Shown: in pieces, positions 8,036 through 16,621 of the stretch
Numbering within the stretch: position 1 is the stretch's first letter
Layout: each line of letters opens with the position of its first letter
Position numbers and translations under genes: made by a program
The notes under the pieces: generated by a model
Told to the model about the DNA's origin: nothing
Databases searched by the model: none
What the model saw: the letters and a program-made list of their open reading frames with translations, nothing else
NCBI RefSeq assembly: GCF_000520715.1
Contig: NZ_ASSD01000088.1
Location: forward strand, 1-50,770
DNA: 50,770 bases
Source of the DNA: Paenibacillus zanthoxyli JH29
Lineage (GTDB): Bacteria; Bacillota; Bacilli; Paenibacillales; Paenibacillaceae
Reading direction: 5' to 3'

Positions 8036-9175
8036 GTGAAGATCACGAAGGTTGAAGCAATCCCTGTAAGACAAAGCAGCACGATTGAATTAATCAATGA
8101 CAGCGCCCAGGATGGAATCATTATTAAGGTGCATACGGATGAAGGAATTACCGGGATTGGCGAAGTGGATTCGGCTCCGTGGGTAGTCAAATCAATTATT
8201 GATACGCCTTCCTCCCACCGCATTTGCCGAGGACTTGGGGAAATGCTCATTGGAGAGAATCCTTTCGAAATCGAACGCATCTGGGAGAAGCTGTATGTGG
8301 GAAGCACCTTCTATGGAAGAAGGGGAGTCGTCATCCATGCCATCAGCGGGATTGATATTGCGCTGTGGGATATTATGGGCAAGGCACTCAATCTGCCGGT
8401 GTACAAGCTGCTTGGAGGCGCTCAGCGCGGCAAGGTTCGGGCGTATGCAAGCACGCTGATGCCTTATACCCCGCAGGAAGCCTATGACGAAACGAAGAAG
8501 TGGGTCGAGCACGGCTACACGGCGATCAAACTGGGTTGGGGCGGATTTGAAAAGGGTAACCGGGAGATTGTGGAATTGGTAAAAGCGTCCCGCGAAGCGG
8601 CGGGCCCGAACATTGATTTGCTGTTCGACCTCGGCTTTATTCCCTCCGACGACCACCCGATCGACGCCGCCTCGCGTATGGCGCTCGCCAAAGAGCTTGA
8701 GCCTTTCACTCCTTACTGGATCGAAGAACCGCTCTTTGCCGACGATTACGAAGGATACCGCAAATTGGCGGAATCAACCTCCATCCGCATTGCCGGAGGA
8801 GAAAATGAAACGACGCGCTACGGCTTCAAAGAGCTGATCGAGCAAGGCGGAGTCGACATTGTCCAGCCGGATGTGACCCGCTGCGGAGGACTCAGCGAAG
8901 CGAAGAGAATTGCCCAGCTTGCCCATGCGCATCATATTACCTGTGTGCCCCATGCCTGGAGCAGCGGAATCGTTGTGGCCGCCTCCCTGCATTTGGTCAC
9001 GGCCATACCGAACGGCGCTTTGCTGGAATACTGTGTAGCCGAGACGCCAATCCGTCAGGAAATGCTGCTCAGCGACGTTACCGTCAAGGACGGGTATGCC
9101 GAAGTTACCGACAAGCCCGGTTTGGGCGTTGAGTTGAATGAAGAGGCGCTGGAGAAATACCGCTGTGACCGATAG
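8036..9175 (+). CDS. Enolase-superfamily dehydratase (mandelate racemase/MLE family)
   Basis: 379-aa cytosolic enzyme with the N-terminal capping domain and TIM barrel of the MR/MLE family, which removes a proton alpha to a carboxylate using Mg2+. Visible residues are the second-strand Lys165 (IKLGWG, where the second Lys of the usual KxK is Trp168), metal ligands Asp198 (LLFDLG), Glu230 (WIEEP) and Glu256 (AGGENE), and His306 (PHAW). HGYTAIKLGWGG and PDVTRCGGLSEAK are typical of sugar-acid dehydratases. The start is GTG 8036 behind AGGAGGAG; the ATG five bases earlier closes at once. First gene of a seven-gene operon. Exact substrate unknown; an aldonic or uronic acid is the family-based guess. 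Confidence 0.85.
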   Translation: MKITKVEAIPVRQSSTIELINDSAQDGIIIKVHTDEGITGIGEVDSAPWVVKSIIDTPSSHRICRGLGEMLIGENPFEIERIWEKLYVGSTFYGRRGVVIHAISGIDIALWDIMGKALNLPVYKLLGGAQRGKVRAYASTLMPYTPQEAYDETKKWVEHGYTAIKLGWGGFEKGNREIVELVKASREAAGPNIDLLFDLGFIPSDDHPIDAASRMALAKELEPFTPYWIEEPLFADDYEGYRKLAESTSIRIAGGENETTRYGFKELIEQGGVDIVQPDVTRCGGLSEAKRIAQLAHAHHITCVPHAWSSGIVVAASLHLVTAIPNGALLEYCVAETPIRQEMLLSDVTVKDGYAEVTDKPGLGVELNEEALEKYRCDR

Positions 9176-9238
9176 AACCAGGGGCTTATTTCCGTAAAAC
9201 CGTCAATTGAAAGCCAGAATGCCAATGGAGGAGATATA

Positions 9239-10267
9239 ATGGCGGGCATGATGAGAGCACTTATGTGGGAAGGGGACGGGATTCTGGCTCTAAGAGAGGT
9301 CCCGATTCCCGAGATTCGTCCCACCGAGGTACTGGTTCGTGTAAGTTATACCGGTGTCTGCGCCACGGATGTTGAAATCATAAAGGGCAAGTTCCCCTAT
9401 TCCCCGCCTTATATATTAGGCCATGAAGTAACCGGGAAAGTAATTGAGACGGGCGGTAATGTCAAAGAATTGAAAGAGGGAGACAGGGTCGTAATTGATC
9501 CGGGAGTGCCCTGCGGCGAATGTTTTTTCTGCAAAGCTTCACAGCCGGAATTTTGCGCGAATTATTGTGAGCTTGGGATCAACGAAAACGGCGGATGGGC
9601 CGATTATGTCAGGGTTCCGGCAAAAAGCGCACACAAAATTCCGGTTGAAATGAGCGATGTTTCGGCTGCGATTTTCGAACCTATGGCTTGTCCCTTTGGA
9701 GCTGTGGATCATGCAGGCCTCCTGCCCGGGGAGCATGTGCTCATTTACGGAGACGGTCCCGCCGCCTTGTATTTTACGCAGATCGCCAAAATGATGGGAG
9801 CCGGACGCATCTGCGTCGTTTACAAACTTCCGGAGCGCGCGGAATTACTTCAAAGATTCGGAGCAGACGACCTGATCCCATTCGATGGACAGGCCGCCGC
9901 GCTCAAAGAGCATCCGAGCATACGTGACAGGGGCGGCTTTCAGTTGGTCATCGACGCCGTCGGTTTGTCGGATACCGTCAAAGATGCGGTTCAATATGCC
10001 AGCACAGGCGGAAGGATTATCTTGTACGGTTTTAATGATAGTCATACCGATCATTTTCCGCACAGAGAAATCATTTTTAAAGGCATCCGTATTTTTGGTC
10101 GGACCAATTCCCCTGCCGTCTGGTCCAGGGCGATCGAATGCGTGGCACGTAATCAAATCGAGTTGAATCCATTGGTCGAACGGGTGGTATCTCCGGAAGA
10201 GGCGAAAGAGATTCTGCTTGCCGGCAACCTTACCGGTCTAAAGACAATCATTTCTTGGGCAGATTAA
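9239..10267 (+). CDS. Zinc-dependent alcohol/polyol dehydrogenase (MDR family)
   Basis: 342-aa medium-chain dehydrogenase of the sorbitol/threonine dehydrogenase type. Catalytic zinc ligands are visible in GVCATDVE (Cys near residue 37) and LGHEVTGKV (His-Glu near 60). The structural-zinc loop is CGECFFCKASQPEFC. The cofactor domain starts near VLIYGDGPAALYFTQ, a GDGPAA variant of the Rossmann glycine motif. The start lies behind GGAGGAG, 64 bases after the dehydratase. Next to an acid-sugar dehydratase it probably oxidises a secondary hydroxyl of the same substrate or product, NAD(P)-dependently. Substrate not determinable from sequence alone. Confidence 0.87.
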   Translation: MAGMMRALMWEGDGILALREVPIPEIRPTEVLVRVSYTGVCATDVEIIKGKFPYSPPYILGHEVTGKVIETGGNVKELKEGDRVVIDPGVPCGECFFCKASQPEFCANYCELGINENGGWADYVRVPAKSAHKIPVEMSDVSAAIFEPMACPFGAVDHAGLLPGEHVLIYGDGPAALYFTQIAKMMGAGRICVVYKLPERAELLQRFGADDLIPFDGQAAALKEHPSIRDRGGFQLVIDAVGLSDTVKDAVQYASTGGRIILYGFNDSHTDHFPHREIIFKGIRIFGRTNSPAVWSRAIECVARNQIELNPLVERVVSPEEAKEILLAGNLTGLKTIISWAD

Positions 10268-10282
10268 TTAAGGAGGAAGAAC

Positions 10283-11422
10283 ATGAAACTGAAACATGTA
10301 CTGATTGTTCTGATGTCTGTAGTCATTCTGGTTGGGCTCAGCGGATGTGGCGGCAGCGCAAGCTCCACAAATGCAGGCGCCGGAACGGCAAGCTCTGCTG
10401 CTCCCGCAAATGGCGGCGAGGATCTGGCGAAGTTCAAAGGTGAGACGATTAATGTGCTGTCCTGGGAAGGATATCAGGAAGATGAATGGGTGAAGCCTTT
10501 TGAACAAAAATACGGCGTAACCGTTAAAGTCACTTATGCCGGCAGCGTTGATGAAATGTTCGCCAAAGCAGCGTCCGGTTCGGTAAAGTACGACCTGATT
10601 TTCATGGATGGCGGGTCCGTAAACCGTTACTACAAAATGAATTTGATTCAACCGATTGACTTGGCGAAGCTCACGAATACAAATCAGCTAATCGCAAATA
10701 TGAAGTCGCTCAACGATAAGCATGTAGTAAAGGACGGAAAGACCTATGCGGTTCCGTTTGCCTGGGGTTCGCTGCCTATGATGGTTAACACGGATAAAAT
10801 CAAAGAACCGATTGACTCTTGGAACGCATTGTGGGATCCGAAGTACAGCGGAAAAATCGTTACTCTGGACGATGCGGCTAATCAAACGGCAATGACAGCG
10901 ATGCTTCTTGGCTTCAAAGATCCGTATAACCTGACGGACGAGCAGCTGGATCAAGTGAAGAGCAAATTGCTCGAACAGAAACCGCTGGTTCGTACCTATT
11001 ACGCCGGCTTTGAAGACGGAAAAAATCTGATGGCAAGCGACGAAGGCTGGATCGGCTTCTCTATGGGACCGACAATGATTACAGATCTTCAAAAAGAAGG
11101 AAAGAACGTCGTGGAAGTGATTCCGAAAGAAGGGGCTTTGGTGTGGATTGACAATGCGGTCATCGGCAAGGATGCCAAAGATCCCGAACTGGTCCACGTA
11201 TATATCGATTATCTGATTTCGTCGGAAGTTCAGGCGCAGCTGATCAAGAAGACGAGCTACGGCGGGGTGAATGCCGATTCGGCAAACAAGCTGACCGACG
11301 AGGAGAAAAAGGTTTCGCATATGGATGATCCGAATTATTTCAACAATCTTGTGTACGTAGCTTTCCCGGAAAGCTTTGAAAAACGCGTGAAGTTGTGGAA
11401 TGAAGTCAAAGCGGCCCAATAA
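10283..11422 (+). CDS. Pot-type ABC importer, solute-binding lipoprotein
   Basis: 379-aa extracytoplasmic binding protein. A type II signal peptide with lipobox LSGC (Cys about residue 22) is followed by a Gly/Ser/Ala-rich linker and a PotD/PotF-like domain (INVLSWEGYQED, DLIFMDGGSVNRYY, VPFAWGSLPMMVN). The family binds polyamines, but members also take up other small solutes; the neighbouring catabolic genes make a sugar-acid-like ligand possible. The start has AAGGAGG, 15 bases after the dehydrogenase stop. It works with the ATPase and two permeases downstream. Confidence 0.85.
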   Translation: MKLKHVLIVLMSVVILVGLSGCGGSASSTNAGAGTASSAAPANGGEDLAKFKGETINVLSWEGYQEDEWVKPFEQKYGVTVKVTYAGSVDEMFAKAASGSVKYDLIFMDGGSVNRYYKMNLIQPIDLAKLTNTNQLIANMKSLNDKHVVKDGKTYAVPFAWGSLPMMVNTDKIKEPIDSWNALWDPKYSGKIVTLDDAANQTAMTAMLLGFKDPYNLTDEQLDQVKSKLLEQKPLVRTYYAGFEDGKNLMASDEGWIGFSMGPTMITDLQKEGKNVVEVIPKEGALVWIDNAVIGKDAKDPELVHVYIDYLISSEVQAQLIKKTSYGGVNADSANKLTDEEKKVSHMDDPNYFNNLVYVAFPESFEKRVKLWNEVKAAQ

Positions 11423-11488
11423 CCGATTCATCTGCATGAAAGGGTGCGGCTTGGCGGCCGCAGCCTTGCTTTGGAAAGGAGAAACCTC

Positions 11489-12574
11489 ATGATCAATCAA
11501 GAACAGGCTGTAGTGGAGCTGCGCCAGGTATCGAAACGATTTGGCAATTACGAGGCAATCAAAAATTTAAACTTGTCGATCAGAAGAGGGGAATTTTTTT
11601 CCATTGTGGGACCGAGCGGTTGCGGTAAAACGACAACGCTGAAAATGATAGCGGGATTCGATCATGCGACCGAGGGGGCGGTGTATCTATCCGGAACCTC
11701 GGCTAACCATATTCCTCCCTACAAGCGGAATGTGAACACCGTGTTTCAAAACTATGCCCTTTTTCCCCATATGACAGTCTATGACAACGTGGCCTATCCT
11801 CTGAAACTCAGGAAGGTGCCGAAGAATGTGATTCGTTCCAGAGTGATCGAAAGCTTGAAGATGGTAAGTATGGACCCATTTCTTGACCGTTCTCCGAATC
11901 AGCTCAGCGGCGGACAGAAGCAGCGTGTCGCGTTAGCCCGGGCACTCATTTCCAAACCGGAAGTTCTGCTGCTGGATGAGCCGCTTTCCGCGCTCGATTT
12001 TCATCTAAGGCAAGAAATGCAGCGGGTGCTGAAGCATCTGCAAAGGGAAGTGGACATCACTTTTGTGTACATCACGCACGATCAGGGGGAAGCGCTGAGC
12101 CTGTCGGACCGGATTGCCGTAATGAAGAACGGCGTGCTGCATCAAGTGGGTTCGCCAGAGGAGATTTACGAAATGCCCCAAACGAGCTTCGTTGCCGGTT
12201 TTATCGGAAAATCCAATCTGATTAAAGGAAGAATGGAAGGGCCAACCCGCTTTGTGAGTGACGCCGGGCTTCAAGCGATGACAAATGAGGCTTCGAATCT
12301 CTCGGGAGAGCCGCATGTTTACATTTCAGTCCGTCCGGAGAAGCTCCGGACCTCCAAAGACGATGAACGGTATGTTAACCGTCTCAGCGCGGTCTTCGTG
12401 GAAGAAACCTATTATGGCGCGGATAGAGAGTTGACGTTCAGAGAGGCCGGAGGAACACATATTCTATTGAAGCAGCAGAAGGATGGCGGGAACGTGAAAT
12501 TCTCTGAGGGAGAGAGCGTGGATCTGTTCTTCCGTCCGGAGGATGCGGTTATCGTCAAAGATTGGAGGAGCTAA
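11489..12574 (+). CDS. Pot-type ABC importer, ATPase subunit
   Basis: 361-aa cytosolic ATPase that energises the importer. Walker A GPSGCGKTT, Q-loop FQNYALFPHMTV, signature LSGGQKQR, Walker B LLLDEPLSALD and the switch His in ITHDQGEALSL are all intact. The C-terminal ~110 residues form the TOBE domain found in PotA/UgpC-like proteins (VYISVRPEKL, then VDLFFRPEDAVIV). An in-frame ATG lies further upstream at 11444, but only ATG 11489 has a proper RBS (GGAAAGGAG). This is the only carbohydrate/organic-solute ATPase in the left half of the window. Confidence 0.92.
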   Translation: MINQEQAVVELRQVSKRFGNYEAIKNLNLSIRRGEFFSIVGPSGCGKTTTLKMIAGFDHATEGAVYLSGTSANHIPPYKRNVNTVFQNYALFPHMTVYDNVAYPLKLRKVPKNVIRSRVIESLKMVSMDPFLDRSPNQLSGGQKQRVALARALISKPEVLLLDEPLSALDFHLRQEMQRVLKHLQREVDITFVYITHDQGEALSLSDRIAVMKNGVLHQVGSPEEIYEMPQTSFVAGFIGKSNLIKGRMEGPTRFVSDAGLQAMTNEASNLSGEPHVYISVRPEKLRTSKDDERYVNRLSAVFVEETYYGADRELTFREAGGTHILLKQQKDGGNVKFSEGESVDLFFRPEDAVIVKDWRS

Positions 12575-12575
12575 G

Positions 12576-13418
12576 ATGTACGGGAAAAACCTGATGCTGA
12601 TTATGATTTCCATGTGGGTACTCTTGTTCATCGTCCTGCCTGTTTCTGCGATGCTGCTGTTCAGCTTCTGGAGTATTGATAATTTCCAGATCGTTCACAG
12701 CTTTAGTATTCAAAATTACTCGAAAATTTTCCAAGATCCGATTTACTTGTCGTTGCTTTGGAAAACGATCAAGCTGGCTTTGATTGTCGCGGTGCTGTCG
12801 GCGCTTATAAGCTATCCGTTGGCATTGTTCGTCAATCACCGGAGAGGAACCTTGAAGACGATCCTGTTTCTTGGGGTGCTGGCTCCTTTGTGGGTGGGGT
12901 ATTTAGTGCGGATCTATTCCTGGAGGTCGATTTTGGGAGAATCCGGGTTCATTAACTCGCTCTTGGTATTGACGGGGATCTTAAAACAGCCTTCCTCGTC
13001 GCTATTGTTCAACAGCTCCGCGGTCGTCATCACGATGCTGTGCATCGCGATACCGTTCACTTTTATCCCAATCTATAGTGCTATCGAGAAAATTCCCGGC
13101 AATCTGCTGCAGGCCGCGGCAGATTTGGGAGCAGGCGGATCAAGGGCATTCTGGACAGTTGTCTTTCCCCTCAGTATGCCGGGTGTCGTGACGGGGTTTA
13201 TGTTCGCCTTCATCACCTCGTTCGGAGACTACATGACACCCTCACTGGTCGGAGGCACATCGGGAATTATGTATGGAAACATGATTCAAACGCAATTCGG
13301 CAACAGTTATAACTGGCCGCTCGGCGCTGCGCTTTCGATGATTATGCTGCTGTTCATATTGTTGGTTATTGCGGCAGCGCGCAAAATCGGGAACGTACAG
13401 GCTATCTTTGAGGAGTAG
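12576..13418 (+). CDS. Pot-type ABC importer, permease 1 (PotB-like)
   Basis: 280-aa inner-membrane subunit with about six hydrophobic segments and the coupling EAA loop near NLLQAAADLGAGGSRAFW. It begins one base after the ATPase stop, with GGAGG inside the end of the ATPase gene, so translation is tightly coupled. PotB-like proteins pair with a PotC-like partner, which follows here. A long periplasmic loop after TM1 (WSIDNFQIVHSFSIQNY) is typical of the family. Confidence 0.88.
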   Translation: MYGKNLMLIMISMWVLLFIVLPVSAMLLFSFWSIDNFQIVHSFSIQNYSKIFQDPIYLSLLWKTIKLALIVAVLSALISYPLALFVNHRRGTLKTILFLGVLAPLWVGYLVRIYSWRSILGESGFINSLLVLTGILKQPSSSLLFNSSAVVITMLCIAIPFTFIPIYSAIEKIPGNLLQAAADLGAGGSRAFWTVVFPLSMPGVVTGFMFAFITSFGDYMTPSLVGGTSGIMYGNMIQTQFGNSYNWPLGAALSMIMLLFILLVIAAARKIGNVQAIFEE

Positions 13419-13429
13419 GGAGGCTGTTC

Positions 13430-14230
13430 ATGAAGTATTTGAAATATGTAGGGGCGCTATTATTTGCGTTCATCGTATACACCTTCTTGTATCTTCCGAT
13501 TCTGGTGACGATCCTGTTCTCCTTCAATGAATCGAAAGTCCAGGTGCTCCCGATCAAGAAGCTGACATTTGATTGGTACAGGGGGTTGTTCTCGAATACG
13601 GAGCTCTGGGTTGCCGCGAAAAACAGTTTAATAGTTAGCTTGCCTGCCACGTTGTGCGCCATTGTCTTTGGTACACTGGCGGCCTACTTGTTTCAGCGGT
13701 ACCGGATACGCGGGGGAACATTCCTGCAATTTTTGATTCTTCTTCCGTACATTTTACCGGGAATTATTATTGGGACATCACTCAATCTGCTGTTCAAGTT
13801 TCTGAAGGTGGATGCTTCTCTGATGACTGTCATTATCGGGCATATCACGTTTATTACACCAGTTGTAATGTTTCTGGTTATGGACCGTTTGAAAAGATTT
13901 GATCGGAATCTGGAGTTTGCATCTATGGATCTGGGCGCCTCGCCGATGCGGACCTTTCTGCTCATTACACTCCCGAATATCAGAAGCGCGGTGCTGGCCG
14001 GAGCACTGCTCGGGCTGACGATTTCATTCGACGAAGTAGTTGTATCCTTCTTTCTGATTGGAACGGACAATACCCTGCCTATGCTCATCTGGTCCATGAT
14101 CCGTCACGGCTATTCGCCGCAGATTAATGCGGTCTATACGTTGATCGTCTTATTTTCGTTAGGCTTGATTGCGATCGCGGGCAGCAGACTGTTTGCGCAG
14201 CGGAATTCGAAGGCTATTACTGAGGAATAA
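13430..14230 (+). CDS. Pot-type ABC importer, permease 2 (PotC-like)
   Basis: 266-aa inner-membrane subunit, six predicted segments, with EAA-type loop EFASMDLGASPMRTFLLI. The N-terminus (VYTFLYLPILVTILFSFNES) is characteristic of PotC. It starts 11 bases after permease 1 behind GGGAGG. It completes the transporter formed by the genes from 10283 onward. Confidence 0.88.
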   Translation: MKYLKYVGALLFAFIVYTFLYLPILVTILFSFNESKVQVLPIKKLTFDWYRGLFSNTELWVAAKNSLIVSLPATLCAIVFGTLAAYLFQRYRIRGGTFLQFLILLPYILPGIIIGTSLNLLFKFLKVDASLMTVIIGHITFITPVVMFLVMDRLKRFDRNLEFASMDLGASPMRTFLLITLPNIRSAVLAGALLGLTISFDEVVVSFFLIGTDNTLPMLIWSMIRHGYSPQINAVYTLIVLFSLGLIAIAGSRLFAQRNSKAITEE

Positions 14231-14247
14231 CTTGCGAGGGGTTCAAA

Positions 14248-15213
14248 ATGGCAGAGCTATGCGTGCGGCCTATTATTTATGGGAACTATGGAAAATGTGT
14301 GGAAGTTACAAACGGCACGATAAGGCTCGTCGCTACGGTAGAGTTCGGACCGAGAATTATCCGCTTTGGCTTTACTGGCGGCGATAATGTATTCTTTGAA
14401 GATACCGAGCGGCAGTTTAAAGAAACAGGCGGGGATTTCTCGGTTGTCGGCGGAGGCGAATGGCATATTTACGGAGGACACCGGCTGTGGACGAGCCCGG
14501 AGTCTGTCCCCCGAACGACATACCCGGATAATGGACCCGTGCGATGGCGAACGGCCGGAAATGGCATTATGCTGACCCCTGATGCGGAAACCTGGACCCA
14601 TGTGCAAAAAGAGATTGAGGTGCAGATGAATCCCGAAAGCGGCGAAGTTACGATTCATCATCGTATTACCAATACGGGGGCCTGGCCGGTCACCTTTGCT
14701 CCCTGGGCTTTGTCGGTCATGGCTGAGGGCGGTAAGGCGATCATTCCCCAGGCGAAACGAGAGACGCTCGAACTTCCAAATCGTGTGCTCGCTTTATGGC
14801 CCGAAAGTCAAATGAACGACCACCGTGTCTATTGGGGGGAGCAATATATCCTGCTGCAGCAGGATGCAACAGCGAAACCTTTTAAATTCGGAACCAATAA
14901 TGATGAGGGCTGGGCTGCCTATTACAACAAGGGCCATTTATTTATCAAAAGCTACCAGCACAACGTTCATGCGGTTTATCCGGATTATGGAGTTTCGTTT
15001 GAATGCTATACGAATCATCTTTTTCTGGAGTTGGAGTCGCTTGGTGAATTAAAGACCGTAGCGCCGCAGGAAACGGTATCGCATACGGAAAGTTGGAAAT
15101 TGATTGGAAATGCAAGCTTGTCCATGGACAATGAAAACGAATTGGAATCGACGATCCGTCCGTATTTGAACAATGAATATAACAATGGCCCGGAACTAAA
15201 GAATCCGGATTAA
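14248..15213 (+). CDS. Mutarotase-like / DUF4380-type beta-sandwich protein
   Basis: 321-aa protein without signal peptide or membrane segment. The start (LVATVEFGPRIIRFGF) and the centre (GGGEWHIYGGHRLWTSPES, WALSVMAEGG) resemble the galactose-mutarotase-like beta-sandwich and proteins annotated DUF4380. Catalytic residues cannot be assigned with confidence; GGHRLW and the conserved His near HIYGGH are candidates. It ends the operon, 17 bases after the permease, and is followed by a terminator. As the last gene of a sugar-acid-type operon it may interconvert anomers or bind the imported compound, but this is inference. Confidence 0.65.
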   Translation: MAELCVRPIIYGNYGKCVEVTNGTIRLVATVEFGPRIIRFGFTGGDNVFFEDTERQFKETGGDFSVVGGGEWHIYGGHRLWTSPESVPRTTYPDNGPVRWRTAGNGIMLTPDAETWTHVQKEIEVQMNPESGEVTIHHRITNTGAWPVTFAPWALSVMAEGGKAIIPQAKRETLELPNRVLALWPESQMNDHRVYWGEQYILLQQDATAKPFKFGTNNDEGWAAYYNKGHLFIKSYQHNVHAVYPDYGVSFECYTNHLFLELESLGELKTVAPQETVSHTESWKLIGNASLSMDNENELESTIRPYLNNEYNNGPELKNPD

Positions 15214-15214
15214 C

Positions 15215-15288
15215 AATAACCTGCTGCAAACCGCAAGCGTGAATGCCGTAAGAAGGCTAAGCCATGTGGTGCGGCAGGTTATTTTGTC
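15215..15288 (+). terminator. Terminator-like long hairpin ending the dehydratase operon
   Basis: AATAACCTGC-T-GCA pairs with TGC-G-GCAGGTTATT (15270-15283) around a long, partly structured loop, followed by TTG. The stem starts directly after the stop codon. Confidence 0.6.
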
Positions 15289-15522
15289 GGGCTTATTAAC
15301 CGGAGATTCTGAATTCAACAAATGCACATTTTAGTTTACATTTTATTTCGTTTTATTGTGCAAAACGGTCATGTTTATTTCTGCTAGTTTTAGAGGTATT
15401 AGGAGGATTTAATAGATTAATTTAGATAAAATATTGCATTTTTTGCACTTTAACGGAGAAAATTGCGCTTTTTAGTAAACGTTTTAATTGGCAAATGAAC
15501 AATTCATTTTTTACAAAATGTA
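15289..15522. other. AT-rich upstream region of the Lpl-type operon
   Basis: No gene here. The stretch is markedly AT-rich, with repeated TTTT/AAAA tracts and a cre-like site at its end, as expected for the upstream region of a regulated transporter operon. Confidence 0.5.
15474..15487 (+). promoter_or_regulatory. cre-like / LacI-type operator candidate
   Basis: AGTAAACGTTTTAA fits the cre consensus core WAANCGNTNW, with mismatches at positions 1 and 13. It lies 36 bases upstream of the -35 box at 15523. It could bind CcpA or a sugar-specific LacI protein. Confidence 0.45.
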
Positions 15523-15551
15523 TTGACGCCCGCTGAAGTCTTTGATAAATT
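15523..15551 (+). promoter_or_regulatory. SigmaA promoter of the Lpl-type transporter operon
   Basis: TTGACG (15523-15528), a 17-base spacer and TAAATT (15546-15551). It leaves an untranslated leader of about 90 bases before the first permease gene. Confidence 0.65.
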
Positions 15552-15647
15552 GTAAGTGCAGAAGGAAATAAGTGTTAATGAAAGCCCTTTATTTTGTTCT
15601 CTTACTGCATTGAAATATAAAATTGTACAAGAATGGAGGTAAAGGCA

Positions 15648-16604
15648 ATGCAGAACTCAGTACAAGTGGATTACAGAAAAAAAACGGTGATAAGACAAAA
15701 GAGCAACACGTTTGAATATTTGAAGAAGCATTACTTTCTTTATTTAATGCTCGCACCGGCTCTAATCCTGACCCTTATTTTTAAATACGGTCCTATGTAT
15801 GGTGCAATTATCGCCTTTAAAGATTTCAGCCCGATCAAAGGAATTATGGGAAGTGAATGGGTGGGTTTGCATAACTTCGAGAAATTCCTATCTTCCCCTA
15901 ATTTTACAGATATATTTATGAATACGCTTAAATTAAGTCTTTTTGGTTTGATTTTAGGCTTTCCCGTCCCCATCCTGCTTGCTTTGATGTTGAATCAGGT
16001 GCGCAGGGCTGGAGTCAAAAAGAACATTCAATTGTTATTGTATGCCCCTAACTTCATTTCCGTCGTCGTCGTGGTTGGGATGCTGTTCATCTTTTTGTCC
16101 CCGACAGGACCCATCAACCAGTTGTTTAGCTTGTTTACCAATGAACCGATTATGTTCATGTCTCGTCCAGAGTACTTCCGCTGGATCTATATTCTTTCGG
16201 ATATTTGGACAGGGGCAGGATGGGCTTCAATAATCTATGTAGCCGCTCTTGCCAACGTTGATCCTGAGCTGCATAATGCGGCAAATCTGGATGGCGCTAA
16301 TCTTCTTCAAAGAATCCGCCATATTGATCTACCAACCATTCGCCCGATTATGGCCATTGTATTTATCCTTGCGGCGGGGAACATTATGTCGATTGGTTTT
16401 GAAAAGGCTTACTTAATGCAAACGGCAACGAACCTGCCGACAGCGGAGATTATTCCGACTTACGTTTACAAGATTGGTTTACAGGCCGGCGACTATGCAT
16501 ACTCATCCGCAGTAGGGTTGTTTAACTCCGTCATCAACGTTATTTTGCTGGTCACGGTTAACTTCATTGTGAAGAAACTAAATGAGGGTGAAGGTCTTTA
16601 CTAA
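15648..16604 (+). CDS. Oligosaccharide ABC importer permease (LplB/YteP-type)
   Basis: 318-aa inner-membrane permease with about six hydrophobic segments. LAPALILTLIFKYGPMYGAI and the EAA loop ELHNAANLDGANLLQRIR are hallmarks of the LplB/YteP group, which imports oligosaccharides from plant or microbial polymers. ATG 15648 is preceded by TGGAGGTAAAGG; an in-frame ATG at 15633 overlaps that ribosome-binding site and is rejected. Operon with a second permease and a binding lipoprotein, but no ATPase; a shared MsmX-like ATPase elsewhere is expected. Confidence 0.9.
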   Translation: MQNSVQVDYRKKTVIRQKSNTFEYLKKHYFLYLMLAPALILTLIFKYGPMYGAIIAFKDFSPIKGIMGSEWVGLHNFEKFLSSPNFTDIFMNTLKLSLFGLILGFPVPILLALMLNQVRRAGVKKNIQLLLYAPNFISVVVVVGMLFIFLSPTGPINQLFSLFTNEPIMFMSRPEYFRWIYILSDIWTGAGWASIIYVAALANVDPELHNAANLDGANLLQRIRHIDLPTIRPIMAIVFILAAGNIMSIGFEKAYLMQTATNLPTAEIIPTYVYKIGLQAGDYAYSSAVGLFNSVINVILLVTVNFIVKKLNEGEGLY

Positions 16605-16621
16605 GAAAGGAGTCACAAGTT

